A stretch of 64,000 nucleotides of DNA from Conchocele bisecta (GCA_029237695.1 CM055279.1:21269919-21333918), one strand, 5' to 3'. Positions 52,060 to 63,182 are shown, counted from the stretch's first letter. Numbers and translations: made by a program. Notes: generated from the letters alone by a model not told the origin.

Positions 52060-52150
52060 AAAATGGGCCAACGACCATTGGCTTGACACATTTTCTGGGC
52101 TCATATGCCCAGGTTTGGAAGGTCTGTGAACCAATTGCTACCCTTAAATA
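52060..52150. repeat. Dispersed repeat family BB, copy 4 (part)
   Basis: GGGCCAACGACCATTGGCTT, GGGCTCATATGCCCAGGTTT, CCAATTGCTACCCTTAAATA. Confidence 0.5.
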
Positions 52151-52849
52151 TAATATAATAACAGTTGAATGACTTGACTGACATATAATTTCTCTCTCAT
52201 TCGTTTCTGAGTCAGAATATGTAACATAAGTCTCACAGTTTAGTGAATCCCGTAATTCTGGCAATCCTAACCATTTTCTAACTTCAAAATGGTCACCAAC
52301 AGAGTTTGATGAATTTAGTTTCATGGCATTGGCGTTCACAAAATCTAGCTTTGATTATCTGAATCTGGATGTAAGGGACTCATTGCATTTTCAGAAACGT
52401 TGCCGTTATCACTGATCGTTTTACCAAGGATAAGCGCAGTGACAATGGCAACTCCACTGTTTATTGCTCTTTTGCAGCGAGTTACATGTTACAAATATTA
52501 GTGACCGGTATATGATTGGGTTACATATATTGTGTCACATCCATGTGATAGTGTACATAGTCTCTTATATTTCTTTTTCAGAACGAAAATGTACTGTTTT
52601 ATGTCAGTAATATCCTGTGATATGTATACTGATGAGACGTTAATGAACACACACATTGTGAGCGCAACAAGAAATACTGCGACAGCGCGTGTTCCTTTCT
52701 CTTATTTCGACACTGGCTGCCTCGGTCTGACAACAAATTATATCCCTACGCAGGGAGCCGTGAAATGCAATACAAGCAATGGCCCAGTAAATAATATGGA
52801 TAATTATCAGTGCTGTTCCTGGTTAGCTACACTGCCGCCTGCGCTAATC

Positions 52850-52975
52850 TTGCCAAAATTTATTTCAAATTACTTGATTACTGTGCTTGAAATCAAGCAG
52901 CTTGATTGACTGAGCATGTGCTGTGCTGTGCTACGGCTCAATAAATCAAACTACTTTTATTGCGAGTTTAAATAA
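52850..52975. repeat. Dispersed repeat family Z, copy 4
   Basis: TTGCCAAAATTTATTTCAAA, GAAATCAAGCAGCTTGATTG, ACTGAGC, AAATCAAACTACTTTTATTG. Confidence 0.5.
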
Positions 52976-53050
52976 CCAGTAAAACTTTTCTTCAAGTATT
53001 TATTTTTCATTTCTTACTTGTGTTGTTCTTCGTGATTAGACAGTCGTCAG

Positions 53051-53263
53051 GAGGCCGTTTCACAAAAGTTCATACGACTAAAATGTTCGTAAGTAAACAA
53101 ATCGTGATAGTCTGTAAATTTCACACTAACAATGTTTTCTTGTAAACAATTATTTGATTTACATTTATTGAGCATAGGCATATGCTCTATAAATGTAAAT
53201 CCGTCAATTGAAATTTCCATACGATCCTAAATTTGCACTTATGAAGTTTAGTGAAACGGGCGC
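53051..53263. mobile_element. Foldback family B copy with CAG target duplication
   Basis: GAGGCCGTTTCACAAAAG to GTTTAGTGAAACGGGCGC, between CAG (53048-53050) and CAG (53264-53266). A small deletion lies before the right end. Confidence 0.8.
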
Positions 53264-53516
53264 CAGATGTAGGCTCTACGCTGGGCCAAATACGAGGTAC
53301 ATGCTATAGGAGAGTTTCACCTCTTAGAGCGTTTGAAACATACAGCAAATAATATGACAGAACATATAATAACATTTGGTGCAATACGTCCCAGATATAT
53401 ATGAAGACAACGTCCTATAAATATTATTTCAGCAGACTACACAACAAGCTAGATAGCTGAGCTTTTCTACCATCACTCACAACATATACAATGGACACTG
53501 TTGTATGTAATGCATG

Positions 53517-53534
53517 TATATATATATATATATA
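53517..53534. repeat. TA dinucleotide microsatellite
   Basis: Nine TA repeats in a row. Confidence 0.9.
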
Positions 53535-53710
53535 CAGCACTGTGTATTGTTCTTACGATTACACAGTGTTTACTGAATTCTCAAACGTTTGAACAAAGGG
53601 TCAACACACCCTTCAGATATCAGACTTTTTATATAAAGTTGATGAAAACTGTGCATAGCACGCTGTTCTCTGATGTCTTCTCATCATGTTGCACCAAATG
53701 TTATTCATGT

Positions 53711-54318
53711 GCCATATTATGAGTGGTATGTGTCAAACACCATAAGAGGTAAAACTGGCCGATGGTTTGTACATACTAAGATGGCCGACATGGCAACTCC
53801 ATGTACTGTGTAGGATATAGTTAGAAGAGAATACTCACATGTATGTTATGCATACATATTTACACCTTCTATAAATTCATAATGCAACCGCCCATTCGAC
53901 GTATTGCGTTTACATCCCAATACAATACATTAGACGCATGTGACGTCGCGAGATGTTGTTGATTGGTTAAATTTCGCAACGTCGCTGTTCCAGGAATTGC
54001 GATAAAATGAAGTAAAACAAGATTATTGTTAATTTTAACGCCATATTTGGCTATTTACATTTTTGAAATTATCAGAAAATTCGTGTAAATATAAGTAATA
54101 AAACCATGGGCTGTTACGTTTACTGGGGGTGAATAATACATTTGGTTTGTTTAAAGTTTGCGAGGAGTCCATCGCAAACTTTCAACAGACCAACTATATT
54201 GTCATCCCAGTAAACGCAACAGCCCATGATTTTATTCCTTAATTATATCCCATCACAGTTACGAAGCAATGTGTTTGCCATATTATGAGTGGTATGTGTC
54301 AAACGCCATAAGAGGTAA
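53711..54318. repeat. 42-bp direct repeats flanking a family M element
   Basis: GCCATATTATGAGTGGTATG...CATAAGAGGTAAA occurs at 53711-53752 and 54277-54318 with a single base difference. The family M copy (CCGCCCATTCGACGTATTGC ... CCCAGTAAACGCAACAGCCC) fills 53882-54241 between them, with about 130 bp of other sequence on its left. Confidence 0.7.
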
Positions 54319-55130
54319 ACTCATGGGGAGACGTAAAATCGAAGATTCCAACCGTAAATACACAGAGTATATCCACACATTACAAATTTCAATTTCAATA
54401 CGGTTATCTCTATTCTAATGTACGATCATCATTTCTGACTCATTTTCCTGATTTCTGAACCAAATACCAATCCATATGGGCATACCCATTACAACCCTCT
54501 ACTCACTATATTGGCCGATTTACAACTTGTCTGCAACCGTAACAACTGCTATAAACATAATACACGAAAATAATAGTGCAAAACAAATACGTAAACTAAT
54601 GAAGAATTGTGTTACCATTTACAAACTTTTATTTCATCTATATATTCTTTATCATCCACCAATGAGTATTTTATCTATGGTTGAACACTACCTTGAATAT
54701 TAGAATAACTGTAAAATGACCTACATTGCTGGGTATTCCCATTCGAAGTTAGAACAAAATGGCCGACATCGCTGATGCTTGCTTGACGAGCTTGACATTT
54801 TACAGTTGTATAAGTGGATCACTTAATGATTGTACTAGTTATGGTGTATATTCACAGTGCAATTGGGAGGGCTCTCGTCTTCTTCATTAGCTCCAGCATT
54901 TTGGAGAATAACCGAATACTGACGTTTCCGGTTGTCCGAACAATCTCTATTGTATGACGTCACGGAACTTTCAGGGCGAAACTGCGCGTAGGAATACATC
55001 TAATTATGTAAATGTGATCACATGACATGCTACCTACTTGTAGATCGTGGATTTACTTGCAGGTAATTGATCGATCAGCCTATCAGATTTCGACAATTTC
55101 ATTAAGGTGCATTATAATAGGTATTAACCC
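54319..55130. other. About 800 bp without recognised repeats
   Basis: No foldback or tandem structure and no convincing exon. The 75-codon frame at 54476 has no motif I know. Confidence 0.35.
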
Positions 55131-55137
55131 TTTGAAC

Positions 55138-55366
55138 CCGAAAGCCCGCTATATCGGTTTATGCAAACAGTGCAGATCCAGATGAGCCGGCTCGTAACGA
55201 GCCGTCTCATCAGGATCTGCACTGTTTGAAAGTAATTTTCATATTTTTGAGAACAACAAATACCCCCTTTTTATAAATGGAATAGTCTGAAAATCATTTT
55301 GTGACGATTGGATTGGTTGCAAAATTAATATATCGCAGCCCATTTAGTTACTTAGGGGTGAAAGGG
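55138..55366. mobile_element. TTAA-target element family K, copy 4
   Basis: CCCTTTGAACCCGAAAGCCC to TAGGGGTGAAAGGG, TTAA at 55134-55137 and 55367-55370. The palindrome CAGATCCAGATGAGCCGGCT / AGCCGTCTCATCAGGATCTG lies inside. Confidence 0.8.
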
Positions 55367-55370
55367 TTAA

Positions 55371-55732
55371 TCAGAGGATGATCCGGGTCCTAAGCTGTAG
55401 TCGCAAATTACCAACCACGGTTTCGTATGACCTACCGTAAAAATCGAGACTGATGTGTCACGTTGATTGCATAGTCTAATAAGGATTCAAATAGCCATCA
55501 TTGTTATGCAAGGGACACAGACGGGTTCAAATTCCTTATTTAATATACGGAATGAAATTGTGAGACAATTTGTTTCAGGCGTTAGAATAATTGACGCGTA
55601 AACAAGAAATTGAAATACAACGTGCAGACGGGAGTTTAGGGTCACATTCTGCATTTGTTTTATGTTCACGCGCAGCTGGCAATTGTGAGGGACACATGTA
55701 CATTTACTGCCATCTTATGGATCAGGGGCCCG
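55371..55732. other. Unrecognised stretch
   Basis: No repeat or gene structure that I can support. Confidence 0.3.
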
Positions 55733-55735
55733 TTT

Positions 55736-55963
55736 CACTAAACTTCGTACGAATAAAATGTTCGTAAGTGCAAAATTATGATAGTCTGTAAATTTCACAT
55801 CTCCACCGTTTTCTTGAAACAGCTATTGGATTTACATTTATTGAACATAGGCTGCATATATGTTCAATAAATGTAAATCCATCAATTCAATTCAAATTTA
55901 CAGACGATCCTAAATTTTCACTTACGAACATTTTAGTCATACGAAGTTTAGTGAAACGGCCCC
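55736..55963. mobile_element. Foldback family B copy
   Basis: GGGCCCGTTTCACTAAAC to GTTTAGTGAAACGGCCCC, with CAG on the left and CAT on the right (two of three matched). Confidence 0.8.
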
Positions 55964-56004
55964 CATGTGTGGAATTTTAAAACTAATATACATGTAGTAT
56001 ACAA

Positions 56005-56145
56005 ACGGCAGCTTGCCAGGGACATCCAATTTTATTTTGTTTTATCTCGTTCCCATGACATAGCATCACATTCCCATGAGATAGGATCGTGTTATCACGA
56101 GTTAGCTATCTCGTTCCCATGTAATAGCATCTCGTTCCCACGGGG
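56005..56145. mobile_element. Dvar: diverged family D element
   Basis: ACGGCAGCTTGCCAGGGACA parallels the D terminus ACGGAGCCCCGCAGGGGACA. It is followed by units of the CGTTCCCATGACATAGCATC and CATTCCCATGAGATAGGATC type, again 21 bp apart and sharing GTTCCCA with D but with ATAGCATCTC in place of ATAACAATTC. The right end is not found. Confidence 0.55.
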
Positions 56146-56251
56146 TGTTCTAAAAATGAGCCAGAATTTACTTTCAAAATAATAGTTTTTCAGGTAGACG
56201 TGTTATTTTAAAATATATGCCCCGATCTAAACGAATCTAGTGATATAGCTA

Positions 56252-56465
56252 CAGTGCAATCTCTCTAAACCGGACACCCTGGGGGGTCCCCAGGGTGTCC
56301 GGTTTAGAGATGTTCCACTGTAAATCAGACATATGACTGTGTCAATGTATGCGGCTGTGCTTTGCGAACTTGAACAGGCATTTCATCGTAAATATACACC
56401 AATGAAATCCATACAATTAAGGATATACAGACTGCCTGCGTGTCCGGTTTAGAGAGGTTCTACTG
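56252..56465. mobile_element. Family J, copy 3, TA target
   Basis: CAGTGCAATCTCTCTAAACC to GGTTTAGAGAGGTTCTACTG, 214 bp, TA at 56250-56251 and 56466-56467. The left part is a hairpin: CCGGACACCCTGG and its inverse. Confidence 0.8.
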
Positions 56466-56651
56466 TATAATATCGCTTCAGTCTGTGTATCGCCTCCATC
56501 AGGTATGTGGCAGGTATGGTAAAATGGTTTGCACATTTCTTAATTAATTTCCAGCTGAAAATCAGAGAAATAAAAATTGTCATTTAATCAAGAAAATACC
56601 TCTAAGCGCATATTATCATCAGTAGACGTTAAGAGGCCCTTTATCCACCAG

Positions 56652-56890
56652 GGGCCCGTTTCACTAAACTTCGTACGACTAAAATGTTCGTAAGTGCAAA
56701 TATAGGATCGTCTGGGAAATTCAATTCATGGGTTTACATTTATTGAGCATAGGCTGCATATGCAGCCTATGCTCAATAAATGTAAATCCAATTTGTTTAC
56801 AAGAACACTTTGTTATTGATAAATGTACAGGCTATCATAATTTTGCACTTACGAACATTTTAGGTGTACGAAGTTTAGTGAAAATAGCCC
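56652..56890. mobile_element. Foldback family B copy
   Basis: GGGCCCGTTTCACTAAAC to GTTTAGTGAAAATAGCCC, between CAG (56649-56651) and CTG (56891-56893). Confidence 0.8.
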
Positions 56891-57149
56891 CTGTGCACCA
56901 AAATGGTAAAATGCGTCTACGTTAACAGTGATATTATTACAGCAGTCCACGTGTTAACACCCTTGTCTGCGTGCTTAATGCTAAATTACGATCTGTAAAT
57001 AGACAGAAAGCCGCAACTATCACATGAAAGTATTAGTGAAAAAATATGAATTCGTGTAATTAAAGTGTGCCGGATTACTAAACGTAATTAGCTGTCATGT
57101 AACATTATCTTGCATCATGAAATCTCAACGCCTGTATGTTGTCAACGTT

Positions 57150-57570
57150 GTAATTCCAGCACAACAATATTTACACAATTCCCTAACATTTGATTGGTCC
57201 GTAGCAAGTCTCTGTCCAAAATTTCAAATGCTGGAATTATAAGGAATGAATGGCCTTTTTCTGGAATTTATCGGTGATATAAACTTGGAAAAGTCGCGGG
57301 AATACTGGACGAGGCCTTCCGGCCTTCGTCCAGTATTCCCGCGACTTTTCCAAGTTTATACCCCGATAAATTCCACAAAAAAGGCCATTCATTCCTATAA
57401 TAACCAATAGGATAAAAATAAACAATTGGCGATAAAAAATTACAATTTTTTTTTTTCGAAAATTGTAAATTTTTATCGCCAATTGTTTATTTTTATCGCC
57501 AATTGCGAAAGTGGTTTTTCCAAGTTTATACCCCGATAAATTCCACAAAAAGGCCATTCATTCCTATAGT
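57150..57570. mobile_element. Family T copy rearranged around two other palindromes
   Basis: TTCCAGCACAACAATATTTA and GTCTCTGTCCAAAATTTC start as in the 21.5 kb copy. The middle is a strong hairpin AAACTTGGAAAAGTCGCGGG, AATACTGGACGAAGGCC-type arms. At 57410-57505 is a second palindrome (AACAATTGGCGATAAAAA and its inverse), which also occurs at 62.25 kb. Confidence 0.6.
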
Positions 57571-57688
57571 AAATTACCACCCATGCTATTCTTGCTAATA
57601 TTTGCCCATTTCTTTATTTAAACACGAGACGAGGCAAAGCCACGAATGCCGGGTTTTCTTCAAGGCATAGACAATTGGATAACATATG

Positions 57689-58060
57689 CAAGTATGGTGG
57701 TTCTAGGTGGTATAGTAAGTGAGAAATATATTTAAACGCGGAAACGTAACGTCGAAAATGGTCGATTACGCGGAAAAATAGATAAAGGTTAAAATAAGGT
57801 CACATGTTGGATCGTGGTATGTGGTGGGAACCCGTTGGTTATGAAGTTGTGCAGGAATTGTGGTTCTAGGAGGTATAGTAAGTGAGAAATAGTTGAAACA
57901 CGAAAACTTAACATTGAAAATGGCTAAGTCGATTACGCTGAAAAAATAGGTCAAGGTAAAAAAAAGGTCACATGTTGGATAGTGGTAAGTTGTGCAAGTA
58001 TGGTGGTCCTATGTGGTACAGTAACAGGGAAATGGAACAAAACACGACATCTTAACATTG
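57689..58060. repeat. Three-unit tandem repeat, about 143-163 bp
   Basis: GGTGGTTCTAGGTGGTATAG (57695), TGTGGTTCTAGGAGGTATAG (57860) and GGTGGTCCTATGTGGTACAG (58003) begin successive units that also share GTAAGTGAGAAAT and AAGGTCACATGTTGGAT. Followed by a CCGCCCACCGCC run at 58066. Confidence 0.6.
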
Positions 58061-58198
58061 TGGACGCCGCCCACCGCCGCCGCCCACCGCCAGGCTTTCG
58101 CCAATCCAATAGCCGGGATTTTTAAAAAGAAAAGTTCCCGGCTAAAATAGTCTTGATATAAATCAAGCGGCTTGATTGGCTTAGCCTACTGTCTGTTT

Positions 58199-58754
58199 CA
58201 CGAAACCTGCCCAAATTTTACGGCTATATAGACAATTCAAAAACAATATTGTTTTCGATAATATTAAATTAAAGGAAAATTTAAGAATGAGCCTTCTTTT
58301 TATTTCGTGAAATTTTGTTAAATATTGATTTTATTGCGCAAAAACAATTTCCCCATGTTAAATCCCCAGACATCTTCACTCCGTGAAGATGTCTATGGGG
58401 ATTTAACATGGGGAAATTTTTTAGAATTTCAGAAATACTGGACCGATTTTTAAAATTTAACTTTTGTTTTCTTAGTTAGATCATATCCAAGCTATCTAGT
58501 CAGGTTTCGGAGTCAATTTCCAAAAAAAAATCGTTTTTTTGACTCCTCCCACACTTCCTTACCACTTTTCCCCCCATGTTAAATTCCCATAGACAAATCA
58601 ATTTTTCGTAATAAAATCAATATTTGACCGAATTTCACGAAATAAAAATAAGGCTCATTCTTAAATCTTCCTTTAATTTAATATTATCGAAAATAATATT
58701 GTTTTTGAATTGTCTATATAGCCGTAAAATTTGGGCAGCTTTCGTGAAACAGGC
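58199..58754. mobile_element. Foldback family E, complete copy, inside a Z repeat
   Basis: CTGTCTGTTTCACGAAACCT to AGCTTTCGTGAAACAGGC, 556 bp, with TA on both sides. Arms GCCCAAATTTTACGGCTATA / TATAGCCGTAAAATTTGGGC and a central ATCTTCACTCCGTGAAGAT hairpin. Left flank AATCAAGCGGCTTGATTGGC and right flank GTTGTGCTACATGTCAGGCT ... GATAATCTGGGCAAGATTAA are the two halves of a Z repeat. Confidence 0.85.
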
Positions 58755-58855
58755 TATAAGTTGTGCTACATGTCAGGCTCAGACATATTGGACGTTCGGA
58801 AACGTTGATAATCTGGGCAAGATTAACGAAGGCGGTTGTGTATTTTACGGAGCCC

Positions 58856-59220
58856 GGCAGGGGACGTAGAATTCTTTCTTTATTAATTCGTTCCCACGAA
58901 ATAACAATTCGATCCCTCAATTTAACAATTCGTTCCCACGAATTAACAATTCATTCTCTCAATGTAACAATTCGTTCCCACGAAATAACAATTCGTTCCC
59001 TCGAATTAACAATTCGTGGGAATTGTTAATTATTAACTCGAGGGAACGAATTGTTAAATTTTGTGAGGGAACGAATTGTTAAATTTTGTGAGGGAACGAA
59101 TTGTTATTTAGTCAGAACGAATTGTTAGAGGGAACGAATTGATAAATTGAGGGAACGAGTTGTTATTTCGTGGGAACGAATTAATAAAAAACAAATCCAT
59201 GTCCCCTGCTGGGCTCCGTA
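58856..59220. mobile_element. Family D, complete copy with GTATTT target duplication
   Basis: TACGGAGCCCGGCAGGGGAC to GTCCCCTGCTGGGCTCCGTA, 365 bp, flanked by GTATTT at 58850-58855 and 59221-59226 (six of six). Confidence 0.92.
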
Positions 59221-59226
59221 GTATTT

Positions 59227-59760
59227 GGCCCTGACCAAATATAGCCACGGGGAAGTGGTAGACATAATTGACGTAATGAGGATTGGAGGTGGGCCACCAC
59301 CATTGATTTCTCCTATATATATAGCCTAGCCATTTACCACATATTTCACTAAATTAAAATATCTGTTTATTTGTTGTTAAGAAAGTAAATTCAATCTTAA
59401 ATGACAATTCTGGTTGTGGTCAAAATGTCCGCGGCTGGAATGGAAACTACGTCACTTGACAAACATGTTCAACATTTGTTTGAAGAAAAAAAACCTCCAG
59501 AAGCGATGTCAAATGTACATTAACATTCTTGTAAAGTTAGTTATTACAACAGTTAATCAGGTTCTGTACTAAAACCGTATCGGTGGCATAAGCACATCAT
59601 ACTGGATTATTTTCGTGTTGCTGTAGCTAGTTACGAAAATGATATTTAAATAACGAGCAGCATATACCCGGATGCACCGGCTGATGCGGGTCTAGGCTGG
59701 TCATAGACGTTGTACTTAAATGTAGAGTGCCTGTACCCAACCACCGCCGAAATGTGTGTG
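59227..59760. other. Unrecognised stretch
   Basis: No repeat or gene structure that I can support. Confidence 0.3.
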
Positions 59761-59764
59761 CATG

Positions 59765-60208
59765 TATCGAGAGCCCCGTATGGGACGTAGAATTCTTTTT
59801 TTTATTAATTCGTTCCAACGAAATAACAATTCGTTCCCTCAATTCCACAATTCGTTCCCACGCATTAACAATTCGTTCACACGAATTAACAATTCGTTCC
59901 CTCAATTTAACAATTTGTTCCCACGAAATAACAATTCGTTCCCACGGGAACGAATTGTTAATTCGTGGGAACGAATTGTTATATCGTGGGAACGAATTGT
60001 TAATTCGAGGGAACGAATTGTTAAATTGAGGGAACGAATTGTCATTTCGTGAGAACGAATTGATAATTCGAGGGTACGAATTGTTATATCGTGGAAACGA
60101 ATTGTTAATTCGAGGAAACAAATTGTTAAATTGAGGGAACGAATTGTTATTTTATTTCGTGGGAACGAATTAATACATACAAATCCATGTCCTCTGCGGG
60201 GCTCCGTA
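59765..60208. mobile_element. Family D, complete copy with diverged left end
   Basis: TATCGAGAGCCCCGTATGGG (damaged left end) to CTCTGCGGGGCTCCGTA. Seven units left of the turn (CGTTCCCACGGGAACG at about 59937) and ten inverted units right, one of them with a duplicated TTATTT. Confidence 0.85.
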
Positions 60209-60398
60209 TATTCCGCTGATCCGCTGATCCATCACAGGATGGTTATCAATTCACAAGAGCGCATCTAGATATGACAGCGGTAGTTATCGCGGTAGTTATC
60301 GCCGACTAGCGCGTTATTGTACCGTATTATTACTGTCAGATGGAATATTCTGTACATTAGTACTAACTGGTGAATATCTGCCTAAAATATGTATTTAT

Positions 60399-60652
60399 CC
60401 CATCAGCACAGTGCGTATGTGCCGTGAAACATGGTGCCGTGAAACTTATTTGATATCCTGTCAATACGACCTAATCACTGCGTATGAATATGTGTGGTGA
60501 CTGGGGTTATTTATTTGCGGTTAAATTTTGTAGGTGTTGACTGGATAAATAGAATAGTAGGTTAGTGCCGTGCAGAGCCTCGCCCATCCCGTTTCCTAAG
60601 CCTTGCCAGATATTTTTTTCCCATTCACGGCACTAACATACTATTCTCTATA
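60399..60652. mobile_element. Family G copy with internal deletion
   Basis: CCCATCAGCACAGTGCGTAT...GTAGGTGTTGACTGGATAAA, then GTAGGTTAGTGCCGTG jumps straight to CAGAGCCTCGCCCATCCCGT...GGCACTAACATACTATTCTC. Confidence 0.65.
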
Positions 60653-60994
60653 TATTCACCGTAAAACAGTCTTGTAACGAATATGTGGATGGTTCTGCAA
60701 TGGTTGTTTTGTGAGTTCCATAACCCAATGGAAAGAAAATAAAATATACAAAGCGATGTGGTTCTGTACGGAAGAAACACAAATGTTACAAGTTAATATC
60801 TACATAATGGCAATACATATCACCAAAAAATGACGACATACGTAGTCTACCATTATTTAATCTATTAATGACCAAATAATAAAACGGAAGAAAGTATTAT
60901 TCTTCCACAAAAGCACACGTTATGGAAGGGTACACACTTATTCTAAATTACACAGTACATGTCAACATGTGAGACAAGCCATGTGATTTTGTTT

Positions 60995-61525
60995 CTGCCG
61001 ACAAACCTTTGGCTATTAAACACATTAAATCTAAAACAATATTTAAATGTAAGTACATTTTCACAAATAACAACAAAGTCACCCTCCCCAATTTTTTTGG
61101 GTTTGATGAAATTCCATCAAATATTGATTTTATAGTGAAAACACAAATTTCCTATAGGGGAAAAAGAGGTGGAATTCGTGGGGGAGGAGTAAAAAAAAAA
61201 GAAGACGAACAAAATTGGAAATTGCCTCCGAAACCTGGCTAGTTAGCTTGAAGACCATGTAATTAAGAAAACAAAAGTTAGGATTTTTAAATCGGTCTAC
61301 AAATTACACAATCATAAAAAAAATAATATTTTTAGCAACACGTTAAATTCCCATTTTTTCGCAATAAAATCAATATTTGATGGAATTTCATCAAATAAAA
61401 TCAATTGGGGAGGGTGACATTTTTATTATCGATTAAAAAGTAAGTTACATTTAAATATCTTTTTGATTTAATGTGTTTAATATGTTTAATGTCCAAAAGT
61501 TTTCAGCAAAACGCGGAACAGGCAG
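60995..61525. mobile_element. E-like foldback family, complete copy
   Basis: CTGCCGACAAACCTTTGGCT, ACATTAAATCTAAAACAATA, AAAGTCACCCTCCCC at the left. Inverted at the right are GGGGAGGGTGACATTTTTAT, TTTAATGTGTTTAATATG and TCCAAAAGTTTTCAGCAAAA. A second copy (half) is at 15.3 kb. Arms are about 80% matched by eye. Confidence 0.6.
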
Positions 61526-61776
61526 AAGTTGTACGATAGATATCTCATGAAATGTATTTACAAAAGCTACGATTTTTTCAGTAAATTATGTGAAAAGTTG
61601 ACGTAATGTTCAAAGCAAATGCTGAACAATATATAATGCCACATATGCATTGAACATTTCGTCAAGTTACGATATCATTTACAGAAAGAATAACAGTTTC
61701 TATAAATATTTTTCATGGAAAATCGCACATGCACATGGCGTGTGTTGCATGTGCAGTTTACCGTTTTCAGACATCT

Positions 61777-61885
61777 GGGGGCCGTTTCACTAAACTTCGT
61801 ACGATTACCATGTTCGTATGTGCAAATTTGGACCGTCTCGAAATGTTTACATATATTGAGCATAGGCTGCAAATGCAGCATATTG
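61777..61885. mobile_element. Family B left half
   Basis: CTG then GGGGCCGTTTCACTAAACTT, TGTTCGTATGTGCAAATTTG, TTGAGCATAGGCTGCAAATG. It stops at the hairpin centre. Confidence 0.7.
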
Positions 61886-62085
61886 TTGTATCAGGCATTG
61901 ACCTGATACAAACATCCGGGTTACAATGAAGTGAATATTGACGTTCCATTGGTCGGATGACGTCACGTGACGTTACCGAATGACGTCAGTGTAATGACGC
62001 AATGTAAACAAGTCCGCGTTCTGTCCACAGATAACGACGTCATATGTGGTCATTTTCGAGCATAAAAAGTTACCTGATAAACAGA

Positions 62086-62224
62086 ATACCAGGCTAATGT
62101 CTTTTGATATCAAGTTTATCAGGCTCGGCTCGGAAACGGTAGGAATTCCTCGGCAAGCCTCGGAATTCCTACGCGTTTCCTAGCCTTGCCTGATAAACTT
62201 GATATCAAAAGACACTAGCCTGGT
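62086..62224. mobile_element. Foldback family HH, best copy
   Basis: AATACCAGGCTAATGTCTTT, TGATATCAAGTTTATCAGGC, CGGAAACGGTAGGAATTCC, TCGGCAAGCC, then inverted arms ending GACACTAGCCTGGTATT. About 139 bp, nearly perfect. Confidence 0.75.
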
Positions 62225-62251
62225 ATTATCTATATACACCTCCTCAAAAGA

Positions 62252-62334
62252 CATTGGCGATAAACAATTACAATTTTCGAAAACAATTTTTTTTTTTTCT
62301 TTTTTTCGAAAATTGTAATTTTGTGTCGCCAATG
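62252..62334. repeat. Palindrome CATTGGCGATAAACAATTAC
   Basis: CATTGGCGATAAACAATTAC-AATTTTCG pairs with CGAAAATTGTAATTTTGTG-TCGCCAATG around a T-rich loop. Same family as 57410-57505. Confidence 0.6.
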
Positions 62335-62339
62335 AATTC

Positions 62340-62715
62340 TTGTATAATATTCACATTTACTGTACTGTAATGCGGGCCACATAATCTGTTTCTAAGGAAA
62401 CCATACCATTAACGAGATAATGACAATGAAACCAGGAGTCCACGTCAATGGCATTGAGAGGTTACGGAAATATCCACGTGAAAGTATTATGGTTATTTCG
62501 ATAATGATCTGGCCTGTTATCCTCGAGATTGAACGGCACACTGGACAGACAATGTATGGAGTCGCACGTCCTAAACCCGGAAACAGGTTGCCAACGTGTA
62601 GCCGAAACTGCTGATAATGACTATTAAAACTGTTCGTATCAAGGGTCAGACATTATGCATTTTCTTACATTTTTACAAAATATCCGTACACAGTAATTTG
62701 TTTATAAAACAAGAC
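62340..62715. other. Unrecognised stretch
   Basis: No repeat or gene structure that I can support. Confidence 0.3.
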
Positions 62716-62718
62716 CAT

Positions 62719-63023
62719 GTAGCCTATTTCATCAACATTGCAAAGTATACTTTTCTAGCAAAGTATACTTTGAGGGAGAAATTTTCAATTTTATGATAAA
62801 TTTATTAATTTTTATTATACTGAATTTATTACATTATCACAGCCAATTTGGCTGTGATAATGTAATAAATTCAGTATAATAATTCTGCATACTTTTAATC
62901 ATGAAATATATGCATTTGTTAGTTCTATATGAAATAATGCATTTCAGGAAAAATAAATGATTACTCCCTCAAAGTATACTTTGCTAGTAAAGTATACTTT
63001 GCAATGTTGATGAAATAGGCTAC
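62719..63023. mobile_element. Family F, 305-bp copy (inverted partner 1)
   Basis: GTAGCCTATTTCATCAACAT to GTTGATGAAATAGGCTAC, oriented opposite to the next F copy (the AATGCATTTCAGG / ATTTTTCCTGAAATGCATT side faces it). Confidence 0.85.
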
Positions 63024-63182
63024 TGGCCTCGACAAGTTCTTAATTTTCCGCTCGTCCAGATTGGATTTCAACTCGTACATTCCTTTTTGTTGAGAGTGCA
63101 GCACTCTCTCTTCAAATTACCACTCGTCCAGATAGAAAATTCACTCGCCAATACAAGCGGACGAGTGGATTTGTCGAGGCCA
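63024..63182. mobile_element. Foldback spacer between two F copies
   Basis: TGGCCTCGACAAGTTCTTAA and the inverse TTTGTCGAGGCCA at the ends, CCGCTCGTCCAGATTGGATT / CACTCGTCCAGATAGAAAAT and GAGAGTGCAGCACTCTCTC inside. Confidence 0.65.

Noticed and set aside
52631..52660. Hammerhead ribozyme core (CTGATGAGACG...GAAC), looked for because such motifs are frequent in bivalve repeats
   Set aside because: Only the CTGATGA word is present. The conserved GAAA segment and paired stems are missing here and at other CTGATGA sites.
52532..52909. 125-codon frame preceded by a good polypyrimidine-CAG acceptor at 52581
   Set aside because: Its phase does not fit the donor at 341, no convincing donor closes it, and its last third is Z repeat sequence. 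It could be an internal exon only if other exons exist; not supportable from sequence alone.
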